Shown: positions 19,245-27,856 of the stretch, one piece after another | Numbering within the stretch: the stretch's first letter is position 1 | Layout of the letters: each line of letters opens with the position of its first letter | Assembly: GCA_963772595.1 (NCBI GenBank) | Contig: CAVYXZ010000014.1 | Location: forward strand, 496,001-560,000 | Reading direction: 5' to 3' | DNA length: 64,000 nt | Source of the DNA: CAVYXZ01 sp963772595 | Lineage (GTDB): Bacteria > Chloroflexota > Anaerolineae > Aggregatilineales > Phototrophicaceae | Notes under the pieces: generated by a model | What the model saw: the letters and a program-made list of their open reading frames with translations, nothing else | Told to the model about the DNA's origin: nothing | Databases searched by the model: none | Translations under genes and position numbers: made by a program

Positions 19245-20728
19245 CTAAAACCCGGTCGTCTCCGGCCTGCGATAGTGGATCACACGCTGGAGTGCCTTGA
19301 GTTCGTAGGGCCAGGCATAGACCTCGAAGCGATAGCGCCAGCCGCTGAGCGCCCGCAGCAAACTGCGCCACTGCCCTTGCAGCCGCAGGTCGGTCACGGT
19401 GGGATAGTAGGCGTTGATGACCGCTTCGAAATTGCGCACCCGGCGGCGCGTGGTGTCCTTGAACCAGGGCGTGCAGGGGTCGCGGCGCATCGAGAACTTC
19501 GCCCAGGCCGGGCTGGCCCACTCTTCAAGCGTCTCCGGGAAGCGGAAGCCCAGCTTGCGTCGCCTCGTCCAGCAGAATGCTGCCTTCCTGCGGCACGGGG
19601 GTATAGATGTAGAGTACCAGTTCGGTCGCCGGGTTGACCCGCTTGAGCTTGCGGATGAACTGAATGGTCGCCTCGATGTCGGCTGCCGGATCGGGCGGAT
19701 TGCCCAGCACAAAGGATAGTTCCGGCACGATGCCGTAATGCTTCATGCGCTCGACCAGCGCCAGCGTCATGTCCGTGCTGGCCTTGCCGCCCTTGTTCAT
19801 GCGCCTGAGCATGTCGTCGCTGCCGCTCTCCGCGCCCATGAAGATCATCTTCGAGCCGCTGCGGCGCATCGCCTCCCAGGTGGCATCGCTGTAGCTCATC
19901 AGCGTATCGACTCGCCCCAGGCCCCACCACGCGAATTCCTTTGCCCGTGATGCGCTCGGCAAACTCTGCGGTGCGCGCCTCGTTGACAAAAAAGTCCATG
20001 TCGTGGAACTCCAGACCGTCGATCTGCCAGCGCTGGTGCAGATGAGTCACAATGTCGGCGACTCGTTCGGCGCTCTCTGGCAGCCAGCGGCGGTTCGCCA
20101 GCGCCACGACCGCGCAGAAGTTGCAGGCGAAGGGACAGCCGAAGCTGCTGTTGTGCGAGAGCACCCGCCGGCCCAGATAGCTGCGCCCGACATAGCGCGC
20201 CACGTCGATCTGATCGTAGGGATACCAGGGCAGATTGTCCATCGGGACGTATGCCGCGCGCGGGTTCACCTGAACGCTGCCGTTCAGCGTATGCACCAGC
20301 GAGGGAATCTCGGCCAGCGAGCCGCCGCTGTGCAGCGCATCGACCAACTGGCGGAAAGGCGCTTCCCCCTGTCCCTGAATGACGTAATCGACATAGGCGC
20401 TGTTGAGGACCGCCTCGTAATGCTGAGTCGGAAAGTAGCCGCCCCACAGGATCGTCAGGTCCGGCAGCGCGGCCTTCACCTGCTGGCAGACCGGCACCGC
20501 CTGACGCAGCTGCGGTCCTGGCATGACCGTGACGGCCAGCAGCTTCGCCCCGGTCGCCTGAGCGCGCGCGATGATCTCGGCGGCGGGGTCCGCCACCAGA
20601 TTGCCGTCGATGAAGGCGATGTCGTAATCTTCGGCGATGACTGCCGAGACGGCCAGCAGCGACAGCGGCAGACGCTGTTTGCCGGGCGAGGTGCTGAGCG
20701 GGTTGTAAAACAGGACGGTGTGGCGCAT
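19245..20728 (-). CDS. B12-binding radical SAM protein (frameshifted)
   Basis: About 494 residues: N-terminal cobalamin-binding-like domain (FYNPLSTSPGKQRLPLSLL, ILWGGYFPT, GQGEAPFRQLVDAL) then a radical SAM core with the cluster motif CPFACNFC at about 20125 and FHDMDFFVN and GAESGSDDMLRRMNKG further on. Frame changes near 19935 and 19545. Start 20728 (MRHTVLFYNPL) is chosen because homology begins there; the frame continues upstream across the divergent phosphotransferase promoter without homology. Proteins of this class methylate or rearrange lipids and natural products; substrate unknown. Confidence 0.8.
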
Positions 20729-20819
20729 AGTACACTCACAGAACGGCTTGCGGCTCATTGTACACCAATGGCTACGCGAGCAGTGCCGGAGATGGATTGT
20801 GCAATCAGGAGTTCCGCAG

Positions 20820-21902
20820 ATGACGGATGTCATCACCCACGTACAGCAGGTCACATTGGACTGGCTCAACGCTGCGCTCAGCGGCACAGCGGCCCTGACT
20901 TCAGGCCGGGTCTGCCACTTTGAATTGGCCGAATCAGACAGCATCAATGCGCAGATGATCCACCTGCGGCTGCGCTACACCGCAGATGCGCAAGGTACCC
21001 GGCCTGCTGCGCTGCTGCTCAAGCTGTGCCGGGACGAGGCCTTTGGCGACTCGGAGGTTCAGTACTACACGCGCGATTACGTCAGCCTGGACGATGCGCC
21101 GCTCGTGCCCTGTTATCACGCGCGCTATGCGGCCTCGCCGTCGCGTTATCATCTGCTGCTGGACGACCTCTCGGCAACTCACCGCAACAACTATGATACG
21201 CCGCCGACGCTGGGCTATGGTCTGGCGGTCGCGCGGGCGCTGGCAAAGCTTCACGCACACTATTGGGGCCTCGAACGGCTCAGTCAGATCGACGCTCAAC
21301 TCCCCGGCGAAACACAGATCAGGCGCTCAATGACCCTGGCCGCATCCGGTCTGGAGACGATGCTGGCGCGCGTCGGCGGCGAGATTGATCCTCAATGGGT
21401 ACGGACTCTGCACGCTATTTTCGAGCGGCATCCGGCGGCCATGCTGGAACGCACGCGGAACCCGGTCGGATTCACCCTGATTCATGGGGATGTCAACCCA
21501 GGCAACGTGCTCTCGCCGGTCAAGGGCAGCGGCAAGATGTATCTGATTGACCGCCAGCCCTTCGACTGGTCGCTGACCGTCTGGCTGGGCGTCAGCGACG
21601 TGGCTTACTTGATGGTACGTCCCTGGGAGACAGATTTCCGCCGCCGCGCCGAGATGCCTGTCCTGCGCGAATATCTCGCCGGTCTTCAGCAGGCCGGGGT
21701 GACAAATTATGATTGGGATCAACTGCTGGACGATTACCGCCTGAGCGTAATCCAGAACGTCTACGTCTCGGCACAGCGCTGCGCGACAGACGACGAGTGC
21801 GAGCGGATGCAGTGGCTGTGGTGGCCGCATTTGCAGCGCACCATGACCGCCTATTTTGACCTGGACTGCAACAGGCTCCTGGAGACAAAGAGGCCACGAT
21901 GA
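20820..21902 (+). CDS. Aminoglycoside/choline-kinase-like phosphotransferase
   Basis: Small-molecule kinase fold of 360 residues. The catalytic loop LIHGDVNPGNVL (about residues 221-232) contains the Brenner-type HGDxxxxN motif, followed by MYLIDRQPFDW where kinases of this group have the metal-binding Asp. The N-lobe has a Lys in LLLKLCRDE. The pattern fits the CHK/ecdysteroid-kinase-like branch more than resistance enzymes. Start 20820 has CAGGAG nearby. The stop overlaps the next gene as ATGA, so it is translationally coupled to a WYL regulator. Substrate unknown. Confidence 0.75.
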   Translation: MTDVITHVQQVTLDWLNAALSGTAALTSGRVCHFELAESDSINAQMIHLRLRYTADAQGTRPAALLLKLCRDEAFGDSEVQYYTRDYVSLDDAPLVPCYHARYAASPSRYHLLLDDLSATHRNNYDTPPTLGYGLAVARALAKLHAHYWGLERLSQIDAQLPGETQIRRSMTLAASGLETMLARVGGEIDPQWVRTLHAIFERHPAAMLERTRNPVGFTLIHGDVNPGNVLSPVKGSGKMYLIDRQPFDWSLTVWLGVSDVAYLMVRPWETDFRRRAEMPVLREYLAGLQQAGVTNYDWDQLLDDYRLSVIQNVYVSAQRCATDDECERMQWLWWPHLQRTMTAYFDLDCNRLLETKRPR

Positions 21903-22864
21903 ACCGAACCGACCAACTCTTGGCAATTGTGCTGGAACTCCAGGCCAAAGGCTGGCAGCGTGCCGAGGACCTGGCCCGTACTTTCGAGATCAGCAAGCGG
22001 ACCATGTACCGCGATTTGCAGGCGCTGTCCGAAGCCGGGGTGCCCATCGTGTCCGTGCCGGGTCAGGGTTACTCGCTAGTCGAGGATTATTTCCTGCCGC
22101 CGCTCAGCTTCAGCGCCGACGAGGCCCTGGTGCTCATCCTGGGCAGCGATTTCGTCGGCCAGACCTTCGACGAGCAGTATCGCAAGACGGCCAGCAGCGC
22201 CACCAGCAAGATCCAGGCCGTGCTGCCGGAGCGCTTGCAGGTGGAAGTGCGCGCGCTTCAACACCGGATGCGCATGGTCGCCGTCGATCAGTTGAGCGGC
22301 TTTGACCGCCCGCAGCTTCTTCAGGAAATTCGCAGCGCCATCATCCACAACCGCCGCATTCGCTTCGTCTATCACAGCCGTTCTTCAGGCGACCCGGCAG
22401 GCGAAGTCACCGAGCGCGACGCCGACCCTTACGGTCTGGTGCATTACAGCCGGGCCTGGTACATCAGCGCCTACTGTCACCTGCGCCAGGGCCTGCGCAA
22501 CTTCCGACTGGACCGCATCGACCAGCTCAAGGTGCTCGACGTGACCTTTTTACGCCCGCCCGATTTCAGACTGGGACAGGCCTGGGATAACAGCCGGACG
22601 GTGAAAGTGCGCGCGCACTTCAGCCCGCAGATCATGCGCTGGGTGCGCGAGGAACCGTCCTTCTTCCAGGTGGAGGCCGAGGAGCGGGAGGACGGTCTGC
22701 TGTTGACCTTTATGGTCCGCGATGAGCGGGAATTACTCCAGTGGCTGATGAGCTGGGGCAGTCAGGTTCAGGTGCTGGAGCCAGAAAGCCTGCGCCGCCT
22801 GATGTGCGAAGAAGCTGAAGCAATTTTGCAAAATCACAAAACTGCTGATTCACTGTTGCCATAA
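21899..22864 (+). CDS. WYL-domain HTH transcriptional regulator
   Basis: YafY-type regulator of 321 residues: N-terminal DeoR-like winged helix (LARTFEISKRTMYRDLQAL at about 23-42), a central helical part, and a WYL domain (SAIIHNRRIRFVYHSR, DPYGLVHYSRAWYISAYC, NFRLDRIDQL), then a C-terminal WCX-like extension. WYL domains bind small ligands or nucleic acid. It overlaps the phosphotransferase stop by four bases and precedes a VOC-family gene, a common arrangement in which the regulator controls detoxification-like neighbours. Confidence 0.87.
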   Translation: MNRTDQLLAIVLELQAKGWQRAEDLARTFEISKRTMYRDLQALSEAGVPIVSVPGQGYSLVEDYFLPPLSFSADEALVLILGSDFVGQTFDEQYRKTASSATSKIQAVLPERLQVEVRALQHRMRMVAVDQLSGFDRPQLLQEIRSAIIHNRRIRFVYHSRSSGDPAGEVTERDADPYGLVHYSRAWYISAYCHLRQGLRNFRLDRIDQLKVLDVTFLRPPDFRLGQAWDNSRTVKVRAHFSPQIMRWVREEPSFFQVEAEEREDGLLLTFMVRDERELLQWLMSWGSQVQVLEPESLRRLMCEEAEAILQNHKTADSLLP

Positions 22865-22923
22865 TGCTGTCACATGGGCCTGCTATGGTGATGCTATCGC
22901 TAACACAAAAGGAGAGTATCACC

Positions 22924-23292
22924 ATGAGCAGCGCCATTACCTGGTTCGAGATCCCGGCAGTCGATTTTGAGCGCGCGATCAATTTCTATGACACCGTCCT
23001 GGGCACCCCCCTGCGCCGCGAGAACTTCATGGGCGTGCCGCACGGCATCTTCCCGGCGCAAGACGGTGGAATCGCGGGCGCAGTCGTCCTCAACCCCGAT
23101 TACCGGACCAGCAGTACAGGCACGGTCATCTACCTGAATGCCGGGAAGGATCTGGACGGCGTGCTGGCACGTCTGCAGGCCGCCGGGGGCACGCTGAAGC
23201 TGCCCAAAACCGCCATCGGACCGCAGGGTTTCATCGCCATCGCCATCGACAGCGAAGGCAACCAGATCGGTTTCCACCAGGCCGCCGCCTGA
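22924..23292 (+). CDS. VOC-family (glyoxalase-like) protein
   Basis: Single vicinal-oxygen-chelate domain of 122 residues with two beta-alpha-beta-beta-beta modules: ITWFEIPAVDFERAINFYDT at the start, and VIYLNAGKDLDGVLARLQ then IAIDSEGNQIGFHQ at the end. AAAGGAGAG lies at a good distance before the ATG at 22924. Such proteins include lyases, dioxygenases and binding proteins; metal ligands are not clearly complete, so activity is unassigned. A GC-rich inverted repeat (TGGGAGTGCC with GGCACTCCCA, 23311-23336) follows without a T-run. Confidence 0.82.
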   Translation: MSSAITWFEIPAVDFERAINFYDTVLGTPLRRENFMGVPHGIFPAQDGGIAGAVVLNPDYRTSSTGTVIYLNAGKDLDGVLARLQAAGGTLKLPKTAIGPQGFIAIAIDSEGNQIGFHQAAA

Positions 23293-23308
23293 TCCCCCGA
23301 AGCGCCGC

Positions 23309-23336
23309 AGTGGGAGTGCCGGCCCAGGCACTCCCA
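23309..23336 (+). repeat. Strong hairpin after the VOC gene, possible terminator
   Basis: GTGGGAGTGCC and GGCACTCCCAC form an 11-bp perfect stem with a short loop just downstream of the VOC stop. The following bases are C-rich with no T-run, so it may protect mRNA ends or attenuate rather than terminate by the intrinsic mechanism. Confidence 0.5.
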
Positions 23337-23453
23337 CGCCCCATCAAAACTAATGCTACTTGGTCCGTGTTGGACCTAATGCGTTGAGGGCTGATTCTGG
23401 CGCACAATGGAGACTAACGAAGGTTCACAATCACCAGGATTTGCCCCCAAACA

Positions 23454-24680
23454 ATGGCTACTCTTGCCCCGCGTGCCGGGACTTTCACTGCGTTACGTCA
23501 TCCAAATTTCCGCCTGTACTTCTTCGGTCAGCTCGTATCGATCTCCGGCCTGTGGATGCAGCAGGTGGCGCAAGGTTGGCTGGTCTTTCAGCTCACGCAC
23601 TCCGAACTGGCCCTGGGTCTGGTGGCTTGCGCGGCAGGCATTCCGTCCCTGCTGCTGTCGCCCTTTGCCGGGGTCATCGTAGACCGCACGCCGCGGCGGG
23701 TGCTCATCTTTTTCACTCAGTTTTCCCTGATGATCCTGGCTTTCGCCCTGGCCTACCTTGTGTTTGCGGGCACGGTGCAGGTCTGGCACATTATGCTGGT
23801 CTCCTTCCTGTCGGGTCTCACCAACGCGCTGGATGCTCCGGCACGTCAGGCCTTCATCAAAGATATGGTCGGCCCTGAGGATATGTCCAGCGGCATCACC
23901 CTCAACTCGCTGACGGCTAACGGCTCGCGCGTGATTGGCCCGACGCTGGCCGGTCTGGCATTGGCTACCGTGGGCGCGGGCTGGTGCTTCTTTCTCAACG
24001 GCGCGACTTTCCTGGCCGTGTTGATCTCGCTGGTCATTATGACCGTGCCCAACCGGGTGCCCGGCGTCGGGCGCGGTTCCGCGCTGAAGCAGATGCGCGA
24101 GGGCCTGAGTTACTCACGCGCTCACGCCACTATTCTGCCGCTGCTGCTGCTGGCGGCGGTGTCTGCTACGTTCAGCATCAACACGATTACGCTGCTGCCC
24201 GCCTTCGCCGATGTCATTCTGCACCAGCCGGTCGATGCCCTGTCGATCATGAGCACGGCGCAGGGAGTCGGCGCAGTGATCGCCGGGCTGCTGCTGGCAA
24301 TGCTGGTCAACCGCCTGGGACGGGGCATGGTCGCCGGAGTGATGGTGTTGATGATGCCCGTTTCAATGCTGCTGCTTTCACTGACGGCCAACACGGGCCT
24401 TGCCGCTATATTCATGGGCCTGTTCGGTTTCAGCCTGGTGCTCTTTTTCGTCAACTGCAATACGATGATTCAGATGATCGTGCCCGATCATTATCGCGGG
24501 CGCGTGATGAGCCTGTTTACACTTACCTTCATGGGTCTGACCCCCTTTGGCGCGCTGGCGGTGGGTCTGTTGGCGCAGGAAACCAGCACCCCCGGTGCCC
24601 TGGCGGTTTTCGGCGCGATAGATGGTGCGCTGGTGCTGTACATCCTCTCGCGCTGGCGTGGGGTCTGGAAAGTCGAATAA
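23454..24680 (+). CDS. MFS transporter (EntS-like exporter)
   Basis: Twelve-helix major facilitator of 408 residues in the MFS_3/enterobactin-exporter-like group. It starts FTALRHPNFRLYFFGQLVSI, contains the loop 2-3 motif GVIVDRTPRRVLI, then SFLSGLTNALDAPARQAFI and the central MREGLSYSRA between the two six-helix halves. Members of this group export siderophores, drugs or metabolites. The ribosome site is weak (CCAGGA, rather far from the ATG). It is preceded by the VOC hairpin, so it is probably transcribed separately. Confidence 0.85.
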   Translation: MATLAPRAGTFTALRHPNFRLYFFGQLVSISGLWMQQVAQGWLVFQLTHSELALGLVACAAGIPSLLLSPFAGVIVDRTPRRVLIFFTQFSLMILAFALAYLVFAGTVQVWHIMLVSFLSGLTNALDAPARQAFIKDMVGPEDMSSGITLNSLTANGSRVIGPTLAGLALATVGAGWCFFLNGATFLAVLISLVIMTVPNRVPGVGRGSALKQMREGLSYSRAHATILPLLLLAAVSATFSINTITLLPAFADVILHQPVDALSIMSTAQGVGAVIAGLLLAMLVNRLGRGMVAGVMVLMMPVSMLLLSLTANTGLAAIFMGLFGFSLVLFFVNCNTMIQMIVPDHYRGRVMSLFTLTFMGLTPFGALAVGLLAQETSTPGALAVFGAIDGALVLYILSRWRGVWKVE

Positions 24681-24791
24681 CCCCTAAACCTGCGGGGATT
24701 AGCTCCTGACCCCTTGTGACCCTTCACGATTTGCTGTACGCTGTTTTCGCTCTGGAAACAGCGCAACCAACAAATGAGTGGAGGTGTCACC

Positions 24792-25272
24792 ATGAAACTG
24801 GCCGAAGCCTTAATTTTACGTGCCGATGCGCAGAAGCGAATCCAGCAGCTTCGGGAACGCCTCAACCGCAGCGCGAAGACCCAGGAAGGCGAACTGCCGC
24901 CCGAAGATCCGCAGGAACTCCTGGCAGAACTGGAGCGCGTGGTGATCGGAGTTCAGCGGGACTGGTGAAGCGCATCAACAGGACCAATGCGGCAGACGAC
25001 TTTTGATGCTGAAGACGCACGCTGACCGAGGCGCTGGCCGACCGGGATGGCCTGTGATCGAGCGCAGCGTCCTGGCCGGGGTGATCAAGCCGGCGACCGG
25101 CACGAATCAGTACGGGCGCTACGGCGTGTTCGCTCGGAGGTGACATCAAGATACTGCAGCGCGGTGAACGTCGCCGATATTCAGCGGCAAATGGACGATC
25201 TCTCCCGCCAGCACCGCGAACTCGATGCGGCAAATCCAGGCTTAACTGGCAGGTCGACGTCTGATCGAGTAG
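24792..25272 (+). pseudogene. Decayed DIP1984/DUF6847-like gene
   Basis: The first 45-50 codons (MKLAEALILRADAQKRIQQL, then PPEDPQELLAELERV) match the start of the DIP1984 family (about 155 residues, septicolysin-like, unknown role). Further family pieces appear in changing frames: LVKRINRTNAA (about 24960), RTLTEALADRDGL (about 25016), YGVFARSEV-like sequence (about 25125), NVADIQRQMDDLSRQHRELD (about 25168) and NWQVDVLIE ending at 25272. At least five frame changes and one stop occur in 480 bases, far denser than elsewhere here, so this is probably a genuine pseudogene. The remaining intact product is only 58 residues (24792-24968). Confidence 0.6.
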
Positions 25273-25500
25273 CAGCGTCAGTCGGTAGCCAAAACGCATA
25301 GAGGCGACACAAACCCGAAGCCAACCGGGCAAAAACGACCAGGCGTATACCACGGTCAAGACATGCCCGGAGCGTTGTGGCACAATGCACACAATCATGC
25401 TCAGCATAGGGACGGGGCACAAGCGCACAGGGTACATTGTCATCACCGTGTGTCGATCTGAAGCACCTTTGGTGAGGGTGGGTCAGGGGCACTGACGATC
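25273..25500. other. Intergenic stretch without a recognisable gene
   Basis: Between the decayed gene and the terminator at 25501 I see no convincing reading frame on either strand. The open frames present have arbitrary composition, with no ribosome site and no family motif. GGGTACATTGTCATC at 25430-25445 resembles the left arm of the following terminator, suggesting a local duplication. It may be degraded coding DNA. Confidence 0.4.
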
Positions 25501-25533
25501 AGGGTACATCTTGACGATGTGCCCTCTTTTTTT
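25501..25533 (+). terminator. Rho-independent terminator
   Basis: GGGTACATC (25502-25510) pairs with GATGTGCCC (25516-25524) with one G-T pair and a five-base loop, followed by TCTTTTTTT. It would end transcription from the decayed gene region. Confidence 0.75.
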
Positions 25534-25587
25534 ACCCCCCAATATCGCGGGGGAGTCCATTTTGAACTCTTATGATCCTTAAAGATC

Positions 25588-25637
25588 TGCTATAATCCTT
25601 TAAGTCAGTAAAAAGCAGAAAGGTAAAGGATTATGCA
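25588..25637 (+). promoter_or_regulatory. Inverted repeat over -10 and start codon of a small ORF
   Basis: ATAATCCTTTA (25592-25602) and TAAAGGATTAT (25624-25634) are a perfect 11-bp inverted repeat, extended by TGC/GCA after a one-base bulge. The right arm contains the Shine-Dalgarno AAAGGA and the AT of the ATG at 25633. The left arm overlaps a TATAAT (25591-25596). A second dyad, CTTAAAG/CTTTAAG, brackets the same -10. Either a repressor operator or, if transcription begins upstream, an RNA hairpin hiding the ribosome site. Confidence 0.55.
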
Positions 25638-25812
25638 CAACAATCCGTTGCAGCAAATGAATGGCCTGCTCTTACTCCATGCGCTTCAGAGTCTGCACCA
25701 GGAGCGCGCCCAGAGTAAGCAGGACCAGCCGGTCGATCACGCCCCACGGCGCGAACATCCGGCCCGGCTGCTCGTCCAACGGCTTCGTCCCCAGCGCACC
25801 AGCGGAGGCTGA
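25633..25812 (+). CDS. Small hypothetical protein (59 aa)
   Basis: A 59-residue frame beginning MHNNPLQQMNGLLLLHALQS, then a charged Arg/Gln-rich tail. AAAGG lies seven bases before the ATG. The N-terminal half could form an amphipathic or hydrophobic helix and the rest looks unstructured. I recognise no family. Support comes from the strong AT-rich promoter-like region and the inverted repeat placed exactly over its start; the alternative is that the AT-rich segment serves a small RNA. Confidence 0.4.
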   Translation: MHNNPLQQMNGLLLLHALQSLHQERAQSKQDQPVDHAPRREHPARLLVQRLRPQRTSGG

Positions 25813-25894
25813 GCCATGAACGGGCCATCACCGAGCGTGTTTCCAACGGAAGCGCGCTCTTTTTTTGTCGGCTGCTTGGGGTTATAGTGACCGC

Positions 25895-26254
25895 ATGAGC
25901 ATTTCACTCGATAACGGTTGGCAGTGCGCCAGCAGCGAGACCTTTAGCGACATCCTGCCGGTGCCCACGCTGGTGAATCTGCCCGGCAGCGCCCGGCCCA
26001 TCTATCTGCGCCGCAGTTTTGACCTTGATGTGACTGACTACTGCGTCAGCTACCTGCTCCACATCGAGGCGGCTCCGGCAGGCATCCAGTTGAGCATCAA
26101 CGGCGAGCCGGTTCCACTCGACGGCAGCCCGCCCTACTGCGTGGATGTCACTATGAACGTCGCGCTGGACGACAACGAAATCGTGATTCAGCTCCCGCCC
26201 GGCGCGTCCGGTTCCATCCTCGGCCTATGCCTGGAGCCGCTGCCCTGCGACTAG
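25895..26254 (+). CDS. Hypothetical protein with carbohydrate-binding-like beta-sandwich
   Basis: About 119 residues, no signal peptide. The stretch RPIYLRRSFDLDV followed by IEAAPAGIQLSINGEPVPL resembles the N-terminal sugar-binding jelly roll of family 2 glycoside hydrolases (YRR-F ... A-V-VNG), but no catalytic domain follows, so the gene is a stand-alone domain. TATAGT at 25883-25888 lies only seven bases before the ATG, which suggests a leaderless or nearly leaderless mRNA. Function unknown. Confidence 0.55.
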   Translation: MSISLDNGWQCASSETFSDILPVPTLVNLPGSARPIYLRRSFDLDVTDYCVSYLLHIEAAPAGIQLSINGEPVPLDGSPPYCVDVTMNVALDDNEIVIQLPPGASGSILGLCLEPLPCD

Positions 26255-26263
26255 CCCCACGCA

Positions 26264-26292
26264 TTGACGCCAACAAACCATTCCGATACAAT
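26264..26292 (+). promoter_or_regulatory. Promoter of miaB
   Basis: TTGACG (26264-26269) and TACAAT (26287-26292) are separated by exactly 17 bases and lie 35 bases before the miaB start. This is one of the best vegetative sigma-factor matches in the window. Confidence 0.65.
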
Positions 26293-26326
26293 AACCAGGG
26301 TTAAGACATAGCTGAACTGGTTCCAC

Positions 26327-27703
26327 ATGAAATACCATATTTGGACGCTCGGCTGCCAGATGAACGTGGCCGATTCGCAGCGTCTGGCATCCGAACTCGA
26401 ACGCCTGGGGCACCATGCGGCGGAAGACCCCGACCAGGCGGACATTATGGTGGTCAATACCTGCGTGGTGCGCCAGAGCGCTGAGGACAAGGGTCTGAAC
26501 CGCCTGATGACCCTGCGCAACCTCAAGGAAAACCATCCCGAAAAAGTCATCGGCGTGATGGGCTGCATGGTCGGCGTGCGCGATCCGCTGCGCCTGCGCC
26601 AGCGCCTGCCCTTCGTCGATGTCTTCATGCCGCCCTCGGAACCCGGCCCCATGCTGCGCTTCCTGGCCGACAGCGAACTGGAAGCCGAAGCGCTGCTGCG
26701 AGAGGCCGACGCGCGCCAGCAGCGGGACGCCCTGCAAGACGGTGATCTCATCCTGCCGACGCAGGAACAGGGCCAGTTGATTAGCGCTCACGTGCCGGTG
26801 GTCTACGGCTGTTCTCATGCGTGCAGCTTCTGCATTATCCCCTTCCGGCGCGGCATCGAACGCAGCCGCAGCGTGGGCGAGATCGTGGCGCACGTGCGCA
26901 GCCTGGCGCTTCAGGGCGTCAAAGAGATCACCCTGCTGGGCCAGATCGTGGATCGCTACGGCAAGGACATTGACGACGGCCCGGACCTGGCGGATCTGCT
27001 GCACATTGTTCATGACGTGGCCGAAGAAACCGGCCTGGAGCGTATCCGCTTCCTGACCAGTCACCCCAACTGGATGACCGATAAGCTGCTCGACACGGTG
27101 GCCGAACTGCCGCGCGTGATGCCGCACATCGAAGTGCCGGTTCAGGCTGGGGACGACGAGGTGCTGCGGCGGATGAAACGCGGCTACACGTCCGATGATT
27201 ACCGCCGTCTGATCGCCAATATCCGGGCGCGCATTCCCAACGTCGCCATCAATACGGACATCATCGTCGGCTTTCCCGGCGAGACCGACGCGCAGTTCCA
27301 GCAGACCTACGATCTGCTGGCCGAACTGAAACTGGATAAGGCGCATCTGGCGCGCTACAGTCCGCGTCCGCACACGCTCAGTGACCGAACCATGCCGGAT
27401 GATGTGCCCGATGACGAAAAGAAACGCCGCCATCAGGCCCTGGAAGCACTGCAAGCCGAAGTGGTGGCAGAGATCAACCAGCATTACCTGGGACAGGTCG
27501 TCCCGGTGCTGGTTGAAGATCAGCATAAAGGCAAATGGCGCGGGCGTACACCGCAGAACAAACTTGTATTTTTCGAGGATGCGGGCGCGCGTCACGGCCA
27601 GCTTGTCGATGTCGAAATCACCTGGACCGGCCCCTGGAGTATGCAGGGTCGTATCCCGCTGGTCCAGCGCGATCCCCAGGCTGAAATCCTGGTGATCCAA
27701 TAA
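26327..27703 (+). CDS. miaB: tRNA-2-methylthio-N6-dimethylallyladenosine synthase
   Basis: Radical SAM methylthiotransferase that adds the 2-methylthio group to i6A37 in tRNAs reading UNN codons. N-terminal UPF0004 domain with three cluster cysteines (LGCQMNVADS, NTCVVRQSA, GVMGCM), radical SAM motif GCSHACSFCIIPFR with CxxxCxxC, then VGFPGETDAQF and a C-terminal TRAM-like domain (GKWRGRTPQNKLV). The 458-residue length is normal. MtaB or RimO are less likely given the GCQMN start and RRGIERSR sequence. Monocistronic by its own promoter, though the V4R gene follows closely. Confidence 0.92.
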   Translation: MKYHIWTLGCQMNVADSQRLASELERLGHHAAEDPDQADIMVVNTCVVRQSAEDKGLNRLMTLRNLKENHPEKVIGVMGCMVGVRDPLRLRQRLPFVDVFMPPSEPGPMLRFLADSELEAEALLREADARQQRDALQDGDLILPTQEQGQLISAHVPVVYGCSHACSFCIIPFRRGIERSRSVGEIVAHVRSLALQGVKEITLLGQIVDRYGKDIDDGPDLADLLHIVHDVAEETGLERIRFLTSHPNWMTDKLLDTVAELPRVMPHIEVPVQAGDDEVLRRMKRGYTSDDYRRLIANIRARIPNVAINTDIIVGFPGETDAQFQQTYDLLAELKLDKAHLARYSPRPHTLSDRTMPDDVPDDEKKRRHQALEALQAEVVAEINQHYLGQVVPVLVEDQHKGKWRGRTPQNKLVFFEDAGARHGQLVDVEITWTGPWSMQGRIPLVQRDPQAEILVIQ

Positions 27704-27758
27704 GGTAGCCAGGTTCTAGCGCGGGGAACAAGGCTTGTGCTAGACTTGAGCCTGTAAA

Positions 27759-27788
27759 TTGCGGTCTCGAAGGTTTGTGTCGTATACT
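27759..27788 (+). promoter_or_regulatory. Promoter candidate for the V4R gene
   Basis: TTGCGG (27759-27764) and TATACT (27783-27788) with an 18-base spacer lie 69 bases before the gene start, which has GGAGG at 27841-27845. Confidence 0.4.
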
Positions 27789-27856
27789 GGTAACAGCAGC
27801 CTGTTGGGACCTGTTCCCAGTGTTGGCTTTACTCACCGATTGGAGGACCAGGGACA

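Noticed and set aside
23360..23878. Alternative frame overlapping the MFS start
   Set aside because: It lacks hydrophobic segments, while the MFS frame has a continuous 12-helix pattern and family motifs.
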